Shown here piece by piece: positions 18,827-28,207 of a DNA stretch of 64,000 bases. The first letter of the stretch is position 1. Each line of letters starts with the position of its first letter. Origin of the DNA: Bacteroidota bacterium (lineage in GTDB: Bacteria; Bacteroidota; Bacteroidia; Chitinophagales; Saprospiraceae); the NCBI GenBank assembly GCA_024743405.1, contig JANSWP010000016.1, forward strand, positions 29,492-93,491, read 5' to 3'. The position numbers and the translations under genes are program-made. Below the pieces are notes generated by a model. The model did not search any database. It was not told the origin of the DNA and was given only the letters and a program-made list of their open reading frames with translations.

Positions 18827-19990
18827 TCAATATCTTGGCTCTGAAGCTTTCAACCTTACAGGAACATCTAATATTTTTCCTGAACGATTTATTTTTAAAT
18901 TAACTGTTTCCCCAACTTTTGCGCTACCTAAAATTTCTAATAAGTCTGGAGTCGACCGAATTTTTTTTGCGTTTGCCTCCACAATAACATCATTTGGTAA
19001 AACGCCCGCGTATTGGGCAGCTCCTCGATCAACTACATTGTCAACTAACACTCCTTGAGAGATACTTAAATTGAGTTCACTAATATCCTCTTTGGTCAAT
19101 TCTGCAATATTTATGCCGAGAAAGCCACGCTCATAACTTCCATTTTCGATAATATCATCTACTATATTCGTTACAATATTTACGGGAATTGCAAATGAAT
19201 AGCCTTGAAAATAACCAGTTTTTGTCGCAATGGCTGTATTTATACCCAATAGCTCTCCATTGACATCTACTAATGCCCCACCACTATTTCCGGGATTAAC
19301 CGCAGCATCCGTCTGAATAAATGACTCTATCGCTAATTCATTTTGAGTTTGGATAATATCGATATCTCGACCTTTGGCACTGATAATTCCAGCAGTTACA
19401 GTCGAAGTCAAATCTAATGGATTTCCTACAGCTAAAACCCACTCTCCGATTCTCGCATCGTCAGAATTGGAAATTCTTAGGGTTTTCAAATCACCTGCCT
19501 CAATTTTTAAAACAGCTAAGTCGGATGCAGGGTAAGTGCCAATAATTTTCGCAGGAAACTTCCGATTGTCATAGGTGGTCACTTCAATTTCATCAGCAAA
19601 TTCAACAACATGATTGTTTGTGATGATATATCCATCTTCAGAGTAGATTACCCCTGAGCCAGAACCTTGTTTTGGTGTGTTGTATGGATTACCAAAAAAC
19701 AAATCATCGCCAAAAAATCTCAAAAATGGGTCATTTCCGCGATTGTCTCGTGCCATTTTTTCACTTTCTTTTGCAGATATATGAACGACAGCAGGCATCG
19801 CTTTTTCGGCTGCCTCCGTAAAATTGAATGGCGTATTCGTAAACTGAGGTTTTACGTTAACGTTGTTTACTTGCTTTGCAAAGGATCGATTTTCAAGATT
19901 TGAGTTGTTTTTATTCAAAAACTGAAACCCTGACAAAGTTATTATTCCTCCAAGAATAGCTGCGATAGTTAATGAAAATAATTGCTTCAT
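18827..19990 (-). CDS. HtrA/Deg-type serine protease, membrane-anchored
   Basis: 387 residues. An N-terminal hydrophobic segment (about 5-25) exports or anchors it. The trypsin-like domain has the catalytic triad His127 (TNNHVV), Asp157 (SDLAVL) and Ser236 (GNSGGAL). A single PDZ domain (about 285-380) follows. It degrades or refolds damaged envelope proteins in the periplasm. One PDZ makes it DegS-like in layout, but sequence alone does not decide between quality control and signalling. Confidence 0.93.
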   Translation of the reverse strand: MKQLFSLTIAAILGGIITLSGFQFLNKNNSNLENRSFAKQVNNVNVKPQFTNTPFNFTEAAEKAMPAVVHISAKESEKMARDNRGNDPFLRFFGDDLFFGNPYNTPKQGSGSGVIYSEDGYIITNNHVVEFADEIEVTTYDNRKFPAKIIGTYPASDLAVLKIEAGDLKTLRISNSDDARIGEWVLAVGNPLDLTSTVTAGIISAKGRDIDIIQTQNELAIESFIQTDAAVNPGNSGGALVDVNGELLGINTAIATKTGYFQGYSFAIPVNIVTNIVDDIIENGSYERGFLGINIAELTKEDISELNLSISQGVLVDNVVDRGAAQYAGVLPNDVIVEANAKKIRSTPDLLEILGSAKVGETVNLKINRSGKILDVPVRLKASEPRY

Positions 19991-20249
19991 GTTCTTGTTA
20001 ATTTTTGGAAATGTATTGAAAAATTTGACTTGAAAAAAATCGTGATGTATCTTTCGCCAAATTAAACGAGAATCGGTCTATTGAGTTAATACCAAAAAAC
20101 AGTTTAACTCGAAATTAACGCCTTCATTACCTTATTTATATTCCATTAACACGAAACAGCTAATAAATGTGTTAATGGTATTTTTTTTAGCCCGATAGAT
20201 TTTTAGAAATAACCAAATCCAAACCACCACTTTTACCAAATTACCCAGT

Positions 20250-20879
20250 ATGAAAACAGCATATGAACTCTTATCCCTAACTAAATCGCACCTCGTTAGA
20301 AAGATTAATTTACCAATGGAGGCGACAACTATTGAAACGATAATACAGCCAGAGACGGAAATAGAGAAAAAAATTCTTAAGGATACTACCTTCCGAAAAG
20401 GGCTGATGTGGGGACAACCTCGATATGGACATCCAGAAGGTAAAATTTTATTTCATATCCATGATGTTTTCGAAAATATTGAAAAATTAAAAGTGGATGG
20501 TGAAACTCGCCGGAAGCTAAGACTAATAGCACTTGTTCATGACACCTTCAAATTTGACGAGCATAAAGGCTATCCAAGAGATTGGTCAAAACATCATAGC
20601 ATATTAGCCAGACAATTTTTTGAAAGTTATTCGTCTGAAAAAGATATATTAGATATCATTGAATTACATGACGAAGCCTATTATTCTTGGAGGATGATTG
20701 CGCTTTATGGAAGAGAAGAAGAAGGCGAAAAACGGCTTGAAAAACTTCTTTATAAACTAGGTGATAATCTCCAATTATATTATCTATTCTTCAAATGCGA
20801 TACTCAAACTGGAGATAAAATTCAAGCTCCCTTGAAATGGTTTGAAGAGACAATCCAAGGTATTGAGATCATTTTATAA
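20250..20879 (+). CDS. HD-domain hydrolase-like protein
   Basis: 209 residues. HD-superfamily spacing is seen: His69/His71-Asp72, then VHDTF with His97-Asp98, and a later LHDEAY. The motif GYPRDWSKHHSILARQF is typical of small phosphohydrolases of this fold. No partner domain is present, so the substrate (nucleotide or phosphate ester) is unknown. It stands alone after a 259-base gap. Confidence 0.75.
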   Translation: MKTAYELLSLTKSHLVRKINLPMEATTIETIIQPETEIEKKILKDTTFRKGLMWGQPRYGHPEGKILFHIHDVFENIEKLKVDGETRRKLRLIALVHDTFKFDEHKGYPRDWSKHHSILARQFFESYSSEKDILDIIELHDEAYYSWRMIALYGREEEGEKRLEKLLYKLGDNLQLYYLFFKCDTQTGDKIQAPLKWFEETIQGIEIIL

Positions 20880-20963
20880 ACGATTTTTCCAAAAACCTTC
20901 ACAAACAAAATAGCTCGCTCAATTGATAAGTAATGAGAGCCAATTAATCGGGTTATTTATAGA

Positions 20964-21090
20964 TGTCTTTTGGCATCACTCTTCGTCACGTACTCGCCTT
21001 AAGAACTAAGATTATTAGGCTACGTGCGTTTCTCGATTGCGGTCAAAATTCAAAACTTCTATCTCAATAATGCTTTTAGAATAAAGCCTA
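20964..21090. mobile_element. Family A element, inverted truncated copy A2
   Basis: The reverse complement matches A1 (16841-17005) over about 125 bases, including the terminal repeat at 21074-21090. Homology stops near 20964 and the other terminal repeat is missing. It is the only recognisable content of the 603-base gap 20880-21482. A1 and A2 flank pyrH, comF-like, HtrA-like and HD genes in opposite orientation. Confidence 0.75.
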
Positions 21091-21482
21091 ATATCTAGGA
21101 TAATCTTCCTTGGTTATCTCTTTCTTTATATACTTCTCAAATGTAGATGCCACACCTTAGTGGTAAGTCAAAAAATCAAGAATAAACTTAGTAACGATTA
21201 AAGAAGAAGTCTTCTAAAGAATAAGATATTTTGTATTACAGAATACTTACTTATTATTTTCATTCCTTACCTTTAGAGGATGTATGAATTTTGATTTTGG
21301 CGATTTTTCGGCAAAAATAATTTTGAACAGCGTTATTTTTCTCCTCAAATTACCCGCATTTGACTGCGAAAAATGCCTCCTTCAAAATTATATTTCCTCA
21401 AAAAATCACTCAAACACAAATTCCAAAAATACTCTTAGGGAATACTTATTTGTATGCGCTTTACCAAAACAAAACCAATAAA

Positions 21483-22829
21483 ATGAAAAATTCAAGACGA
21501 TCTTTTCTTAAGAAATCAGCCCTCGCCGCTGGTATGGGTACTGCCTTTTTTATGCCTTTAGAAGCAATAGCCGCTCAGCGAAAAAAAATTTCTGCCAACG
21601 AGAAAATCCATTTTGGAGTTATTGGAATTAATGGAATGGGATGGGCTAATTTGAAAAATCATCTCAAAATCAATGAAGTAGAATGTATCGCCATTGCGGA
21701 TGTTGACCAACATGTTTTGGATGTTCGATCCGGCGAGATTGAAGCTATTCAAGGGAAAAAACCAACTATTTATAAAGATTATCGAAAACTCCTCGAAGAC
21801 AAAGATATCGATGCTGTGATTATCGGAACACCCGATCATTGGCATTGTTTGAATATGGTCGATGCTATGGCAGCAGGTAAGCACGTTTATGTCGAAAAGC
21901 CATTGGCAAATTCCATTGAGGAATGTAATGTGATGATGGCTGCTGCCAAACGATATGGAAAAATTGTACAGGTAGGGCAATGGCAAAGAAGCGGAAGGCA
22001 CTATCGCGAAGCAATAGACTTTGTACAATCAGGAAAAATTGGGAACATCCGTCTCGTCAAAGTTTGGGCTTATCAGGGATGGATGAAACCTATTGAAATT
22101 AAACCAGATACCACTCCACCTAAAGGGGTCGATTATGATATGTGGCTCGGTCCTGCCACGAAAAGAGCATTTAATCCAAATCGATTCCACTTCAATTTTC
22201 GCTGGTTTTGGGATTATGCTGGCGGACTAATGACTGACTGGGGAGTCCATGAAATTGATATTGCTCTTTATGCAATGAATGCAGTCGCACCAAAATCAGT
22301 TATGGCGTCTGGAGGGAAATTAGCTTATCCAAATGATGCTTCAGAAACGCCTGATACACTTCAAACCGTTTTTGAATATGACAATTTTAATATGCTTTGG
22401 GAACATGGTACTGGCATTAATAATGGCAATTATGGAAGAACGGAAGGCATTGCTTTTATTGGAAATTTAGGAACCGTCGTATTAAATCGGCAAGGTTGGG
22501 AACTCATTCCCGAATGGGAATGGAGGGATGGCGCAAATTATTATAAAATGGAAGCCTTTCCTGAAAGGAAAAAAGGAAGTAATGAAAACTATGTCGAAGA
22601 CCACGCCAGAAATTTTGTTGAAGCCATCCAAAAAAATGACGCTTCTATATTGAATTGTGGAATAGAATCAGGAAGTGTCGCCGCAATCAATGCTCATATG
22701 GGCAACATTGCATACAAGACTGGAAGAAAAATATACTGGGATAAAGCAAAAGGGTTGTTTAAAAATGACTCCGAAGCCAATGCAATGATTCGCTCGAATT
22801 ATCAAAATGGGTGGGTATTGCCCAAATAG
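21483..22829 (+). CDS. Tat-exported Gfo/Idh/MocA family oxidoreductase
   Basis: 448 residues from the ATG at 21483. A twin-arginine signal, S-R-R-S-F-L-K-K, opens the protein, so it is exported folded. The NAD(P) Rossmann motif GVIGINGMG (45-53) and VEKPLA follow, as in this sugar/inositol oxidoreductase family. Relatives with Tat signals often act on glycans. First gene of a same-strand four-gene unit (gaps of 57, 20 and 27 bases). Upstream in-frame codons exist but would bury the Tat signal. Confidence 0.92.
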   Translation: MKNSRRSFLKKSALAAGMGTAFFMPLEAIAAQRKKISANEKIHFGVIGINGMGWANLKNHLKINEVECIAIADVDQHVLDVRSGEIEAIQGKKPTIYKDYRKLLEDKDIDAVIIGTPDHWHCLNMVDAMAAGKHVYVEKPLANSIEECNVMMAAAKRYGKIVQVGQWQRSGRHYREAIDFVQSGKIGNIRLVKVWAYQGWMKPIEIKPDTTPPKGVDYDMWLGPATKRAFNPNRFHFNFRWFWDYAGGLMTDWGVHEIDIALYAMNAVAPKSVMASGGKLAYPNDASETPDTLQTVFEYDNFNMLWEHGTGINNGNYGRTEGIAFIGNLGTVVLNRQGWELIPEWEWRDGANYYKMEAFPERKKGSNENYVEDHARNFVEAIQKNDASILNCGIESGSVAAINAHMGNIAYKTGRKIYWDKAKGLFKNDSEANAMIRSNYQNGWVLPK

Positions 22830-22866
22830 AAGTCGATTATTTTCTAGTATTCAAGACAATTAAAAT

Positions 22867-22879
22867 AGGAGGAACCTCC
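22867..22879 (+). promoter_or_regulatory. Shine-Dalgarno sequence inside an inverted repeat
   Basis: A perfect AGGAGG (22867-22872) lies 14 bases before the ATG at 22887 and is directly followed by AACCTCC. GGAGG can therefore pair with CCTCC. Strong Shine-Dalgarno sites are uncommon in this phylum. Whether the tight pairing forms is uncertain. Confidence 0.4.
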
Positions 22880-22886
22880 GCATATA

Positions 22887-25694
22887 ATGTATTTCACTCA
22901 ACAATATAACCTCTTTCTTATTGGAATTTCTGTACTCCTCATTGGTTTAGCTTCTTGTTCTGAATCATTTAGGAATGAAAAGGCAATTAGTTTTAGTCAA
23001 GACGTCAAACCCATCTTAAATAAGCATTGCCTTGCCTGCCATGGAGGTATCAAGAAATCAGGAGAGTACAGTTTACTTTTTGAAGACGAAGCGCTTGGCA
23101 TAGCAGAATCGGGCACGCGGGTCATTCTCCCTGGCGATTCAAGAAATAGTGAATTCATTAAACGCATTATCCATAAAGATCCTGATACGCGTATGCCATT
23201 AGATGCGCCTCCGCTTTCTCAACAAGAAATTTCTACGTTAACAAGGTGGATCGACCAAGGTGCAAAATGGGAAAAACATTGGGCTTATATTCCTCCAAAT
23301 TCCTCTATTTCACCCACTAAAATGGATAATAAGTGGGTAAAAAATGATCTTGATTATTTCATTTTGAATCAACTTCAGCATCACGACTTATCCCCATCAC
23401 AGGAGGCTAACCGCAATACCCTAATTCGAAGATTGAGCCTTGATTTAATTGGTTTACCGCCAACTCCAAAGGAAGTTGATACTTTTATTAATGATACCTC
23501 TCCTGATGCTTATGAAAAGCTATTAGATCAATTGCTTGCCTCACCTCATTTTGGAGAACGTTGGGCAGCAATGTGGTTAGATTTGGCGCGTTACGCGGAT
23601 ACTAAAGGTTATGAAAAAGATCCTTACCGAAATATTTGGCGATTTCGGGATTGGGTCATCCAGGCATTTAACGAAGATATGCCTTTTGACCAATTCACAA
23701 TTGAGCAACTAGCAGGAGACCTGCTCTCAACACCTACTCAAGATCAACTAATTGCCACTGCTTTTCACAGGAATACCATGACAAATACAGAGGGAGGCAC
23801 AGAAGATGAAGAATTTCGTGTTGCAGCCATTATTGATAGAGTGAATACTACAATGGAAGTTTGGCAAGGGACAACCATGAGCTGTGTTCAATGTCATAGT
23901 CATCCATATGACCCGTTTCGACACGAAGAGTACTATGAAACCTTTGCCTTTTTCAATAATACTCAGGATGCAGATTTAGATAATGAAATACCCAATTTGG
24001 CAGTATATCCAGAAGAAACCATAAATGAAATTGAGGCGTTGTTTGAAGATATTCAAAAAATGGAACCGTCTATAAACATTGATCAAACTGCCTCCATTCC
24101 GACTCAAATTAAGCAGGCGATTTTCCCAAGATTACATCCTAATTTTTGTGATGATTTTCATAATGTGCAATTTCACGGCGGGCGCTGGTTGAGTAATTGG
24201 ACATTTAGGGTACAAGCTGGAGAACAAGGAAAATTCTATTTTAAGTTCGACAATATTGATATTAATGGTTTGGAGGCAATCTCCTATACTTGGTCTTCTA
24301 CCGGGAGTGATGCAACTATTGAATGTCGGTTAGATAGTATTGCAGGCACGAAAATTAATTCCTTAAAATGTGCAGCAACTAAACCTCCAGGATTAAAACA
24401 TTTATGGCAAGATAAATTCAAAACTCAAAGAATCCGTATTTCACAGAATGAAAAGAAACTACTTTCGGGCAAACACGATTTGATTTTTGAAATTGTCAAT
24501 ACAACAGGAAAAATTCCAGAAGGAATTATTCTTTTATCTGAGATTGAATTGCACTATAAAAATCAAAAACCAGCGAATGCATCATTGAAAAAAGTACGGC
24601 AAAATTTAATCGATACTCGAAAAGGACTAACCTATAGCCCCATCATGAAAGAAAAGAGTGCGGCGTTTGCACGAAAAACACAAGTTTTCGAAAGAGGGAA
24701 CTTCCTAACAAAAGGAAAAAAAGTAAAACCAAATGTACCAGATGAATTGCCCTCATTACCCAAAAATGAACCTGCCAATCGCCTCGCTTTCGCAAAATGG
24801 TTGGTTAGCAAAGAGAACCCACTTACAGCTAGAGTAATCGTTAATCGTTTTTGGGAACAAATTTTTGGTACTGGTCTCGTGGAAACGCTGGAAGATTTTG
24901 GAACACAAGGTATGAAGCCTTCACATCCTGAATTATTAGATTATTTGGCATTGAGGTTCATGAATGAACATAAATGGAGCGTGAAAGCATTACTTAGAGA
25001 AATCATGTTATCCGCAACTTATCGTCAATCTTCAGAATCGACAGCTCTAAAATTAGAAAAAGACCCCTATAATCTACTATTGTCAAGAGGCGCTCGATAT
25101 CGTTTGTCTGCCGAGCAAATCCGAGATCAAGCATTGGTGGTGAGTGGTTTATTACACGATACTATTGGTGGAAAAAGTGTTATGCCACCACAACCTGAAG
25201 GTATCTGGCAATCAGTTTACAGCGGTGAAAAATGGGTTACACCAAACGACCATTCCCGTTATCGCAGAGGACTTTATACTTTTTGGAAAAGGACTTCTCC
25301 TTATCCATCTATGATGAGTTTTGACAGCCCAAGCCGAGAGGTTTGTGTGAGTCGACGCATTCGAACAAATACACCATTGCAAGCATTGGTCACCATGAAT
25401 GATCCTGTTTTCGTGGAAGCTGCACAAGCTTTAGGAAAAGAAATGAAAGAAAATGGAAAAGGAAATGTGGATCTCGGTATTAAAATAGGGTACAAAATAG
25501 CTTTAGGTAAAGAAGTGGATAAATCGACTTTGACCATATTAAAAAGATTGTACGAAAATGCGGAAATAGAATTGAGTCAACCAAAAGCAATAGAAACTTC
25601 AAACCCTGAAAAGGAGCCTGAATTTCCAATGACACCAATGACTGTAGTTGCCAATGCCATTTTGAATTTAGATAGCTTTGTGATGAGAGAGTAA
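22887..25694 (+). CDS. Haem c lipoprotein with PSCyt1, DUF1549 and DUF1553 domains
   Basis: 935 residues. A lipoprotein signal (cysteine at 24, L-A-S-C) precedes a planctomycete-type cytochrome c domain with CLACH at 48-52 for covalent haem. DUF1549 (about 150-340) contains RWAAMWLDLARYADTKGYE and a second CVQCH. After a middle carbohydrate-binding-like region (about 415-560) comes DUF1553 (about 630-900; ENPLTARVIVNRFW, SREVCVSRR). Such proteins are usual partners of DUF1501 proteins in Planctomycetes and some Bacteroidota. The exact reaction is unknown; redox-linked breakdown of polysaccharide or its derivatives is a common guess. Confidence 0.9.
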   Translation: MYFTQQYNLFLIGISVLLIGLASCSESFRNEKAISFSQDVKPILNKHCLACHGGIKKSGEYSLLFEDEALGIAESGTRVILPGDSRNSEFIKRIIHKDPDTRMPLDAPPLSQQEISTLTRWIDQGAKWEKHWAYIPPNSSISPTKMDNKWVKNDLDYFILNQLQHHDLSPSQEANRNTLIRRLSLDLIGLPPTPKEVDTFINDTSPDAYEKLLDQLLASPHFGERWAAMWLDLARYADTKGYEKDPYRNIWRFRDWVIQAFNEDMPFDQFTIEQLAGDLLSTPTQDQLIATAFHRNTMTNTEGGTEDEEFRVAAIIDRVNTTMEVWQGTTMSCVQCHSHPYDPFRHEEYYETFAFFNNTQDADLDNEIPNLAVYPEETINEIEALFEDIQKMEPSINIDQTASIPTQIKQAIFPRLHPNFCDDFHNVQFHGGRWLSNWTFRVQAGEQGKFYFKFDNIDINGLEAISYTWSSTGSDATIECRLDSIAGTKINSLKCAATKPPGLKHLWQDKFKTQRIRISQNEKKLLSGKHDLIFEIVNTTGKIPEGIILLSEIELHYKNQKPANASLKKVRQNLIDTRKGLTYSPIMKEKSAAFARKTQVFERGNFLTKGKKVKPNVPDELPSLPKNEPANRLAFAKWLVSKENPLTARVIVNRFWEQIFGTGLVETLEDFGTQGMKPSHPELLDYLALRFMNEHKWSVKALLREIMLSATYRQSSESTALKLEKDPYNLLLSRGARYRLSAEQIRDQALVVSGLLHDTIGGKSVMPPQPEGIWQSVYSGEKWVTPNDHSRYRRGLYTFWKRTSPYPSMMSFDSPSREVCVSRRIRTNTPLQALVTMNDPVFVEAAQALGKEMKENGKGNVDLGIKIGYKIALGKEVDKSTLTILKRLYENAEIELSQPKAIETSNPEKEPEFPMTPMTVVANAILNLDSFVMRE

Positions 25695-25714
25695 ATAGAC
25701 TTTACTCATAAAAA

Positions 25715-27214
25715 ATGAACAAAATGACCAAGTCTAAAAATATTTTTCAAGAAGCAAGGGAAGCCAAAGCCAAACTTAATACTCGTCGGCACTTTCTTAA
25801 AACCTGTACAACAGGTTTAGGCGCTATGGCTTTTGCCTCCATCTTAGGTTGTAATCTAAGCGATAAGCAAGCATCAAATTTTCAAAACCCTTTACTTAAC
25901 TTAGACGGCATTCTTCCCCATTTTGCGCCTCGTGCTAAAAGGGTTATTTACCTCCACATGGCAGGTTCGCCCTCACAATTGGAATTATTTGATTATAAGC
26001 CAACCTTAAATAAACTTCATGACCAACCCTGCCCACCTTCTTTGCTCGCAGGAAAAAGATTTGCTTTTATTTCCGGTGTCCCTCAAATGTTAGGGCATCA
26101 AGCGACCTTCAATCAATATGGTGAGTCAGGAGCTTGGGTTTCTAATAGATTGCCTTATTTCTCAAAAGTCGTAGATGAAGTTTGTTTTCTTAAAGCAGTA
26201 CACACTGATGAATTTAATCATGCGCCTGCTCAATTATTCATGATGTCGGGAAGTCCGCGATTAGGTCGACCAAGTATAGGCTCATGGGTATCTTATGGTC
26301 TGGGTTCAGAAAATGAAAATCTACCGGGCTATGTTGTTTTGGTATCAGGAGGCAGAGTACCAAGTGCTGGCAAAAGTCTTTGGGGAAGTGGTTTTTTGCC
26401 ATCCCTTTATCAGGGCGTTCAATGTCGCTCCGAAGGCGACCCAGTTTTGTATGTTTCTAATCCAAAAGGCATGAGTAGAGATTTAAGAAAACAAACTATT
26501 GATGCCATCAATCAGATCAATCAAAAAGAATACGAAACTTTTAAAGATCCTGAAATTTTGACTCGAATCGCCCAGTATGAAATGGCGTTCAAAATGCAAA
26601 TGTCAGTGCCTGACGCCATGGATATTTCTAAAGAACCTGCTCATATTCACCAAATGTATGGAACCGAACCGGGTAAAACTTCTTTTGCTAATAATTGCCT
26701 TTTAGCCAGGAGACTAGCAGAAGAGGGCGTTCGATTTATTCAATTATTTCACTGGGGTTGGGATTCTCATGGAGCTGGAGCTTCTGAAGCACTCAATAAA
26801 GGCTTTCTGGACCGCTGCAAAGAAGTCGATCAACCAATGTCTGCTTTACTTTTAGACCTCAAACAACGAGGATTATTAGAAGATACACTTGTCGTTTGGG
26901 GAGGGGAATTTGGACGCACCCCTATGAAGGAAAACCGATCTGGATTGGATAATCCATTTGTTGGAAGAGATCATCACACTGATGCATTTACCATGTGGAT
27001 GGCAGGTGGCGGTATCAAGTCTGGTCTCACTTTTGGGAAAACGGACGAAATAGGTTATCACGGCATTGAAGGGAAAGTGCACGTTCATGATTTGCAAGCC
27101 ACGGTTTTGCATACCCTTGGATTAAATCATGAAAAATTAACCTATCCATTTCAAGGACGAGACTTCCGACTAACAGATGTAAGTGGAACGGTCGTCAAAG
27201 ACATTTTGGCTTAG
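25715..27214 (+). CDS. DUF1501 protein with Tat-type signal
   Basis: 499 residues. A twin-arginine-like N-terminus (TRRHFLK, 23-29) is followed by a hydrophobic stretch and a cysteine (LGC, residue 46), so it may be a Tat lipoprotein. The family hallmark HMAGSPSQLELFD and the metal-site-like G-G-E-F-G-R-T-P and GRDHH motifs place it in the alkaline-phosphatase/sulfatase-like fold of DUF1501. It starts 20 bases after the DUF1549/DUF1553 gene. Substrate unknown. Confidence 0.9.
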   Translation: MNKMTKSKNIFQEAREAKAKLNTRRHFLKTCTTGLGAMAFASILGCNLSDKQASNFQNPLLNLDGILPHFAPRAKRVIYLHMAGSPSQLELFDYKPTLNKLHDQPCPPSLLAGKRFAFISGVPQMLGHQATFNQYGESGAWVSNRLPYFSKVVDEVCFLKAVHTDEFNHAPAQLFMMSGSPRLGRPSIGSWVSYGLGSENENLPGYVVLVSGGRVPSAGKSLWGSGFLPSLYQGVQCRSEGDPVLYVSNPKGMSRDLRKQTIDAINQINQKEYETFKDPEILTRIAQYEMAFKMQMSVPDAMDISKEPAHIHQMYGTEPGKTSFANNCLLARRLAEEGVRFIQLFHWGWDSHGAGASEALNKGFLDRCKEVDQPMSALLLDLKQRGLLEDTLVVWGGEFGRTPMKENRSGLDNPFVGRDHHTDAFTMWMAGGGIKSGLTFGKTDEIGYHGIEGKVHVHDLQATVLHTLGLNHEKLTYPFQGRDFRLTDVSGTVVKDILA

Positions 27215-27241
27215 GTCTTGTGTAATTTTACAAAAAAAGAT

Positions 27242-28051
27242 ATGGATTATTTAAAAAATTTGAACGAAAAATATTCTCTGTCAAAAGACCAAATCGCTTT
27301 TTATAAAAAAAATAAATTCATCAAAATCAAACAGGTTTTAAATGAAGAAACAGTAACTCATTTTAATAAAATCATTACTAAAAAAGTGGCAGAGCTAAAT
27401 ATAGGTAACGTCCCTTTGAGTCAAAGAAATACTTATGGAAAAGCCTTTTTGCAAATGATGAATTTGTGGACGGAAGAAGAAACGATTCAACCACTCATTT
27501 TCAGTAAAAGGATAGCTCAAATGGCTGCTGAATTGATGCAAGTGGAAGGGGTTCGCCTCTATCATGACCAAGCCCTTTATAAAGAAGCCGGTGGAGGTAT
27601 TACACCATGGCACGCAGATCAATATTATTGGCCGTTGGCGACAGATAAAACCGTCACTGCCTGGATTCCACTACAAGTGACACCTCTCGAAATGGGACCA
27701 TTAGAATTTTGTGCCGGTAGCCATCAAATTTTAGAAGGTCGAGATTTAAGCATTGGAGATGAAAGCGAAAAAATAATTGAAAAACGACTTAAAGTAACAG
27801 ACTTTCCACACATTATTGAACCATTTGATGTTGGCGAGATCAGTTTTCATTCGGGCTGGGTATTTCATCGCGCAGGCTCCAATACGACCGAACATATTCG
27901 GAAAGTCATGACCATTATTTATATGGATAAGGATATGAGATTGAAAGCACCAGAAAATGTAGGACAAAAGAATGATTGGGAAACCTGGTGTCCTGGCGCT
28001 AAAGTTGGAGGTATCATTAATACTCCGCTGAATCCAATTCTATATGGTTAA
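27242..28051 (+). CDS. Phytanoyl-CoA dioxygenase (PhyH) family Fe(II)/2-oxoglutarate oxygenase
   Basis: 269 residues from the ATG at 27242; a TTG eight codons upstream is less likely. The iron ligands H-A-D (His124, Asp126 in ITPWHADQYYWP) and distal His209 (WVFHRAGS), plus the 2-oxoglutarate arginine (HIRK, about Arg220), are all present. No export signal. Last gene of the unit that starts with the Tat oxidoreductase, 27 bases after the DUF1501 gene. Probably hydroxylates a product of the exported steps; this is inferred from context. Confidence 0.9.
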   Translation: MDYLKNLNEKYSLSKDQIAFYKKNKFIKIKQVLNEETVTHFNKIITKKVAELNIGNVPLSQRNTYGKAFLQMMNLWTEEETIQPLIFSKRIAQMAAELMQVEGVRLYHDQALYKEAGGGITPWHADQYYWPLATDKTVTAWIPLQVTPLEMGPLEFCAGSHQILEGRDLSIGDESEKIIEKRLKVTDFPHIIEPFDVGEISFHSGWVFHRAGSNTTEHIRKVMTIIYMDKDMRLKAPENVGQKNDWETWCPGAKVGGIINTPLNPILYG

Positions 28052-28096
28052 TGACGATAAGGATGTCAACCATCATTAAGATGACGGGTATACAAA

Positions 28097-28174
28097 ACCA
28101 CCATTACTGCTACGGGCACCTTAGGGGCAATGTTGCCGTAAATTAAGTGTAAGTCATTTATGTCCAATCACTTA
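28097..28174. mobile_element. Family C element, partial copy C2
   Basis: Matches the right half of C1 (30375-30581): ACCACCATTACTGC, a GGGCACC/GGGGCAATGTTGC region, then TGTCCAATCACTTA as the end repeat. The left half is not recognisable. It sits between the stop of the PhyH gene and the convergent permease gene. Confidence 0.6.
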
Positions 28175-28207
28175 CTTTGTAACGAAATTTGTTCGTTCCT
28201 TATAGCT

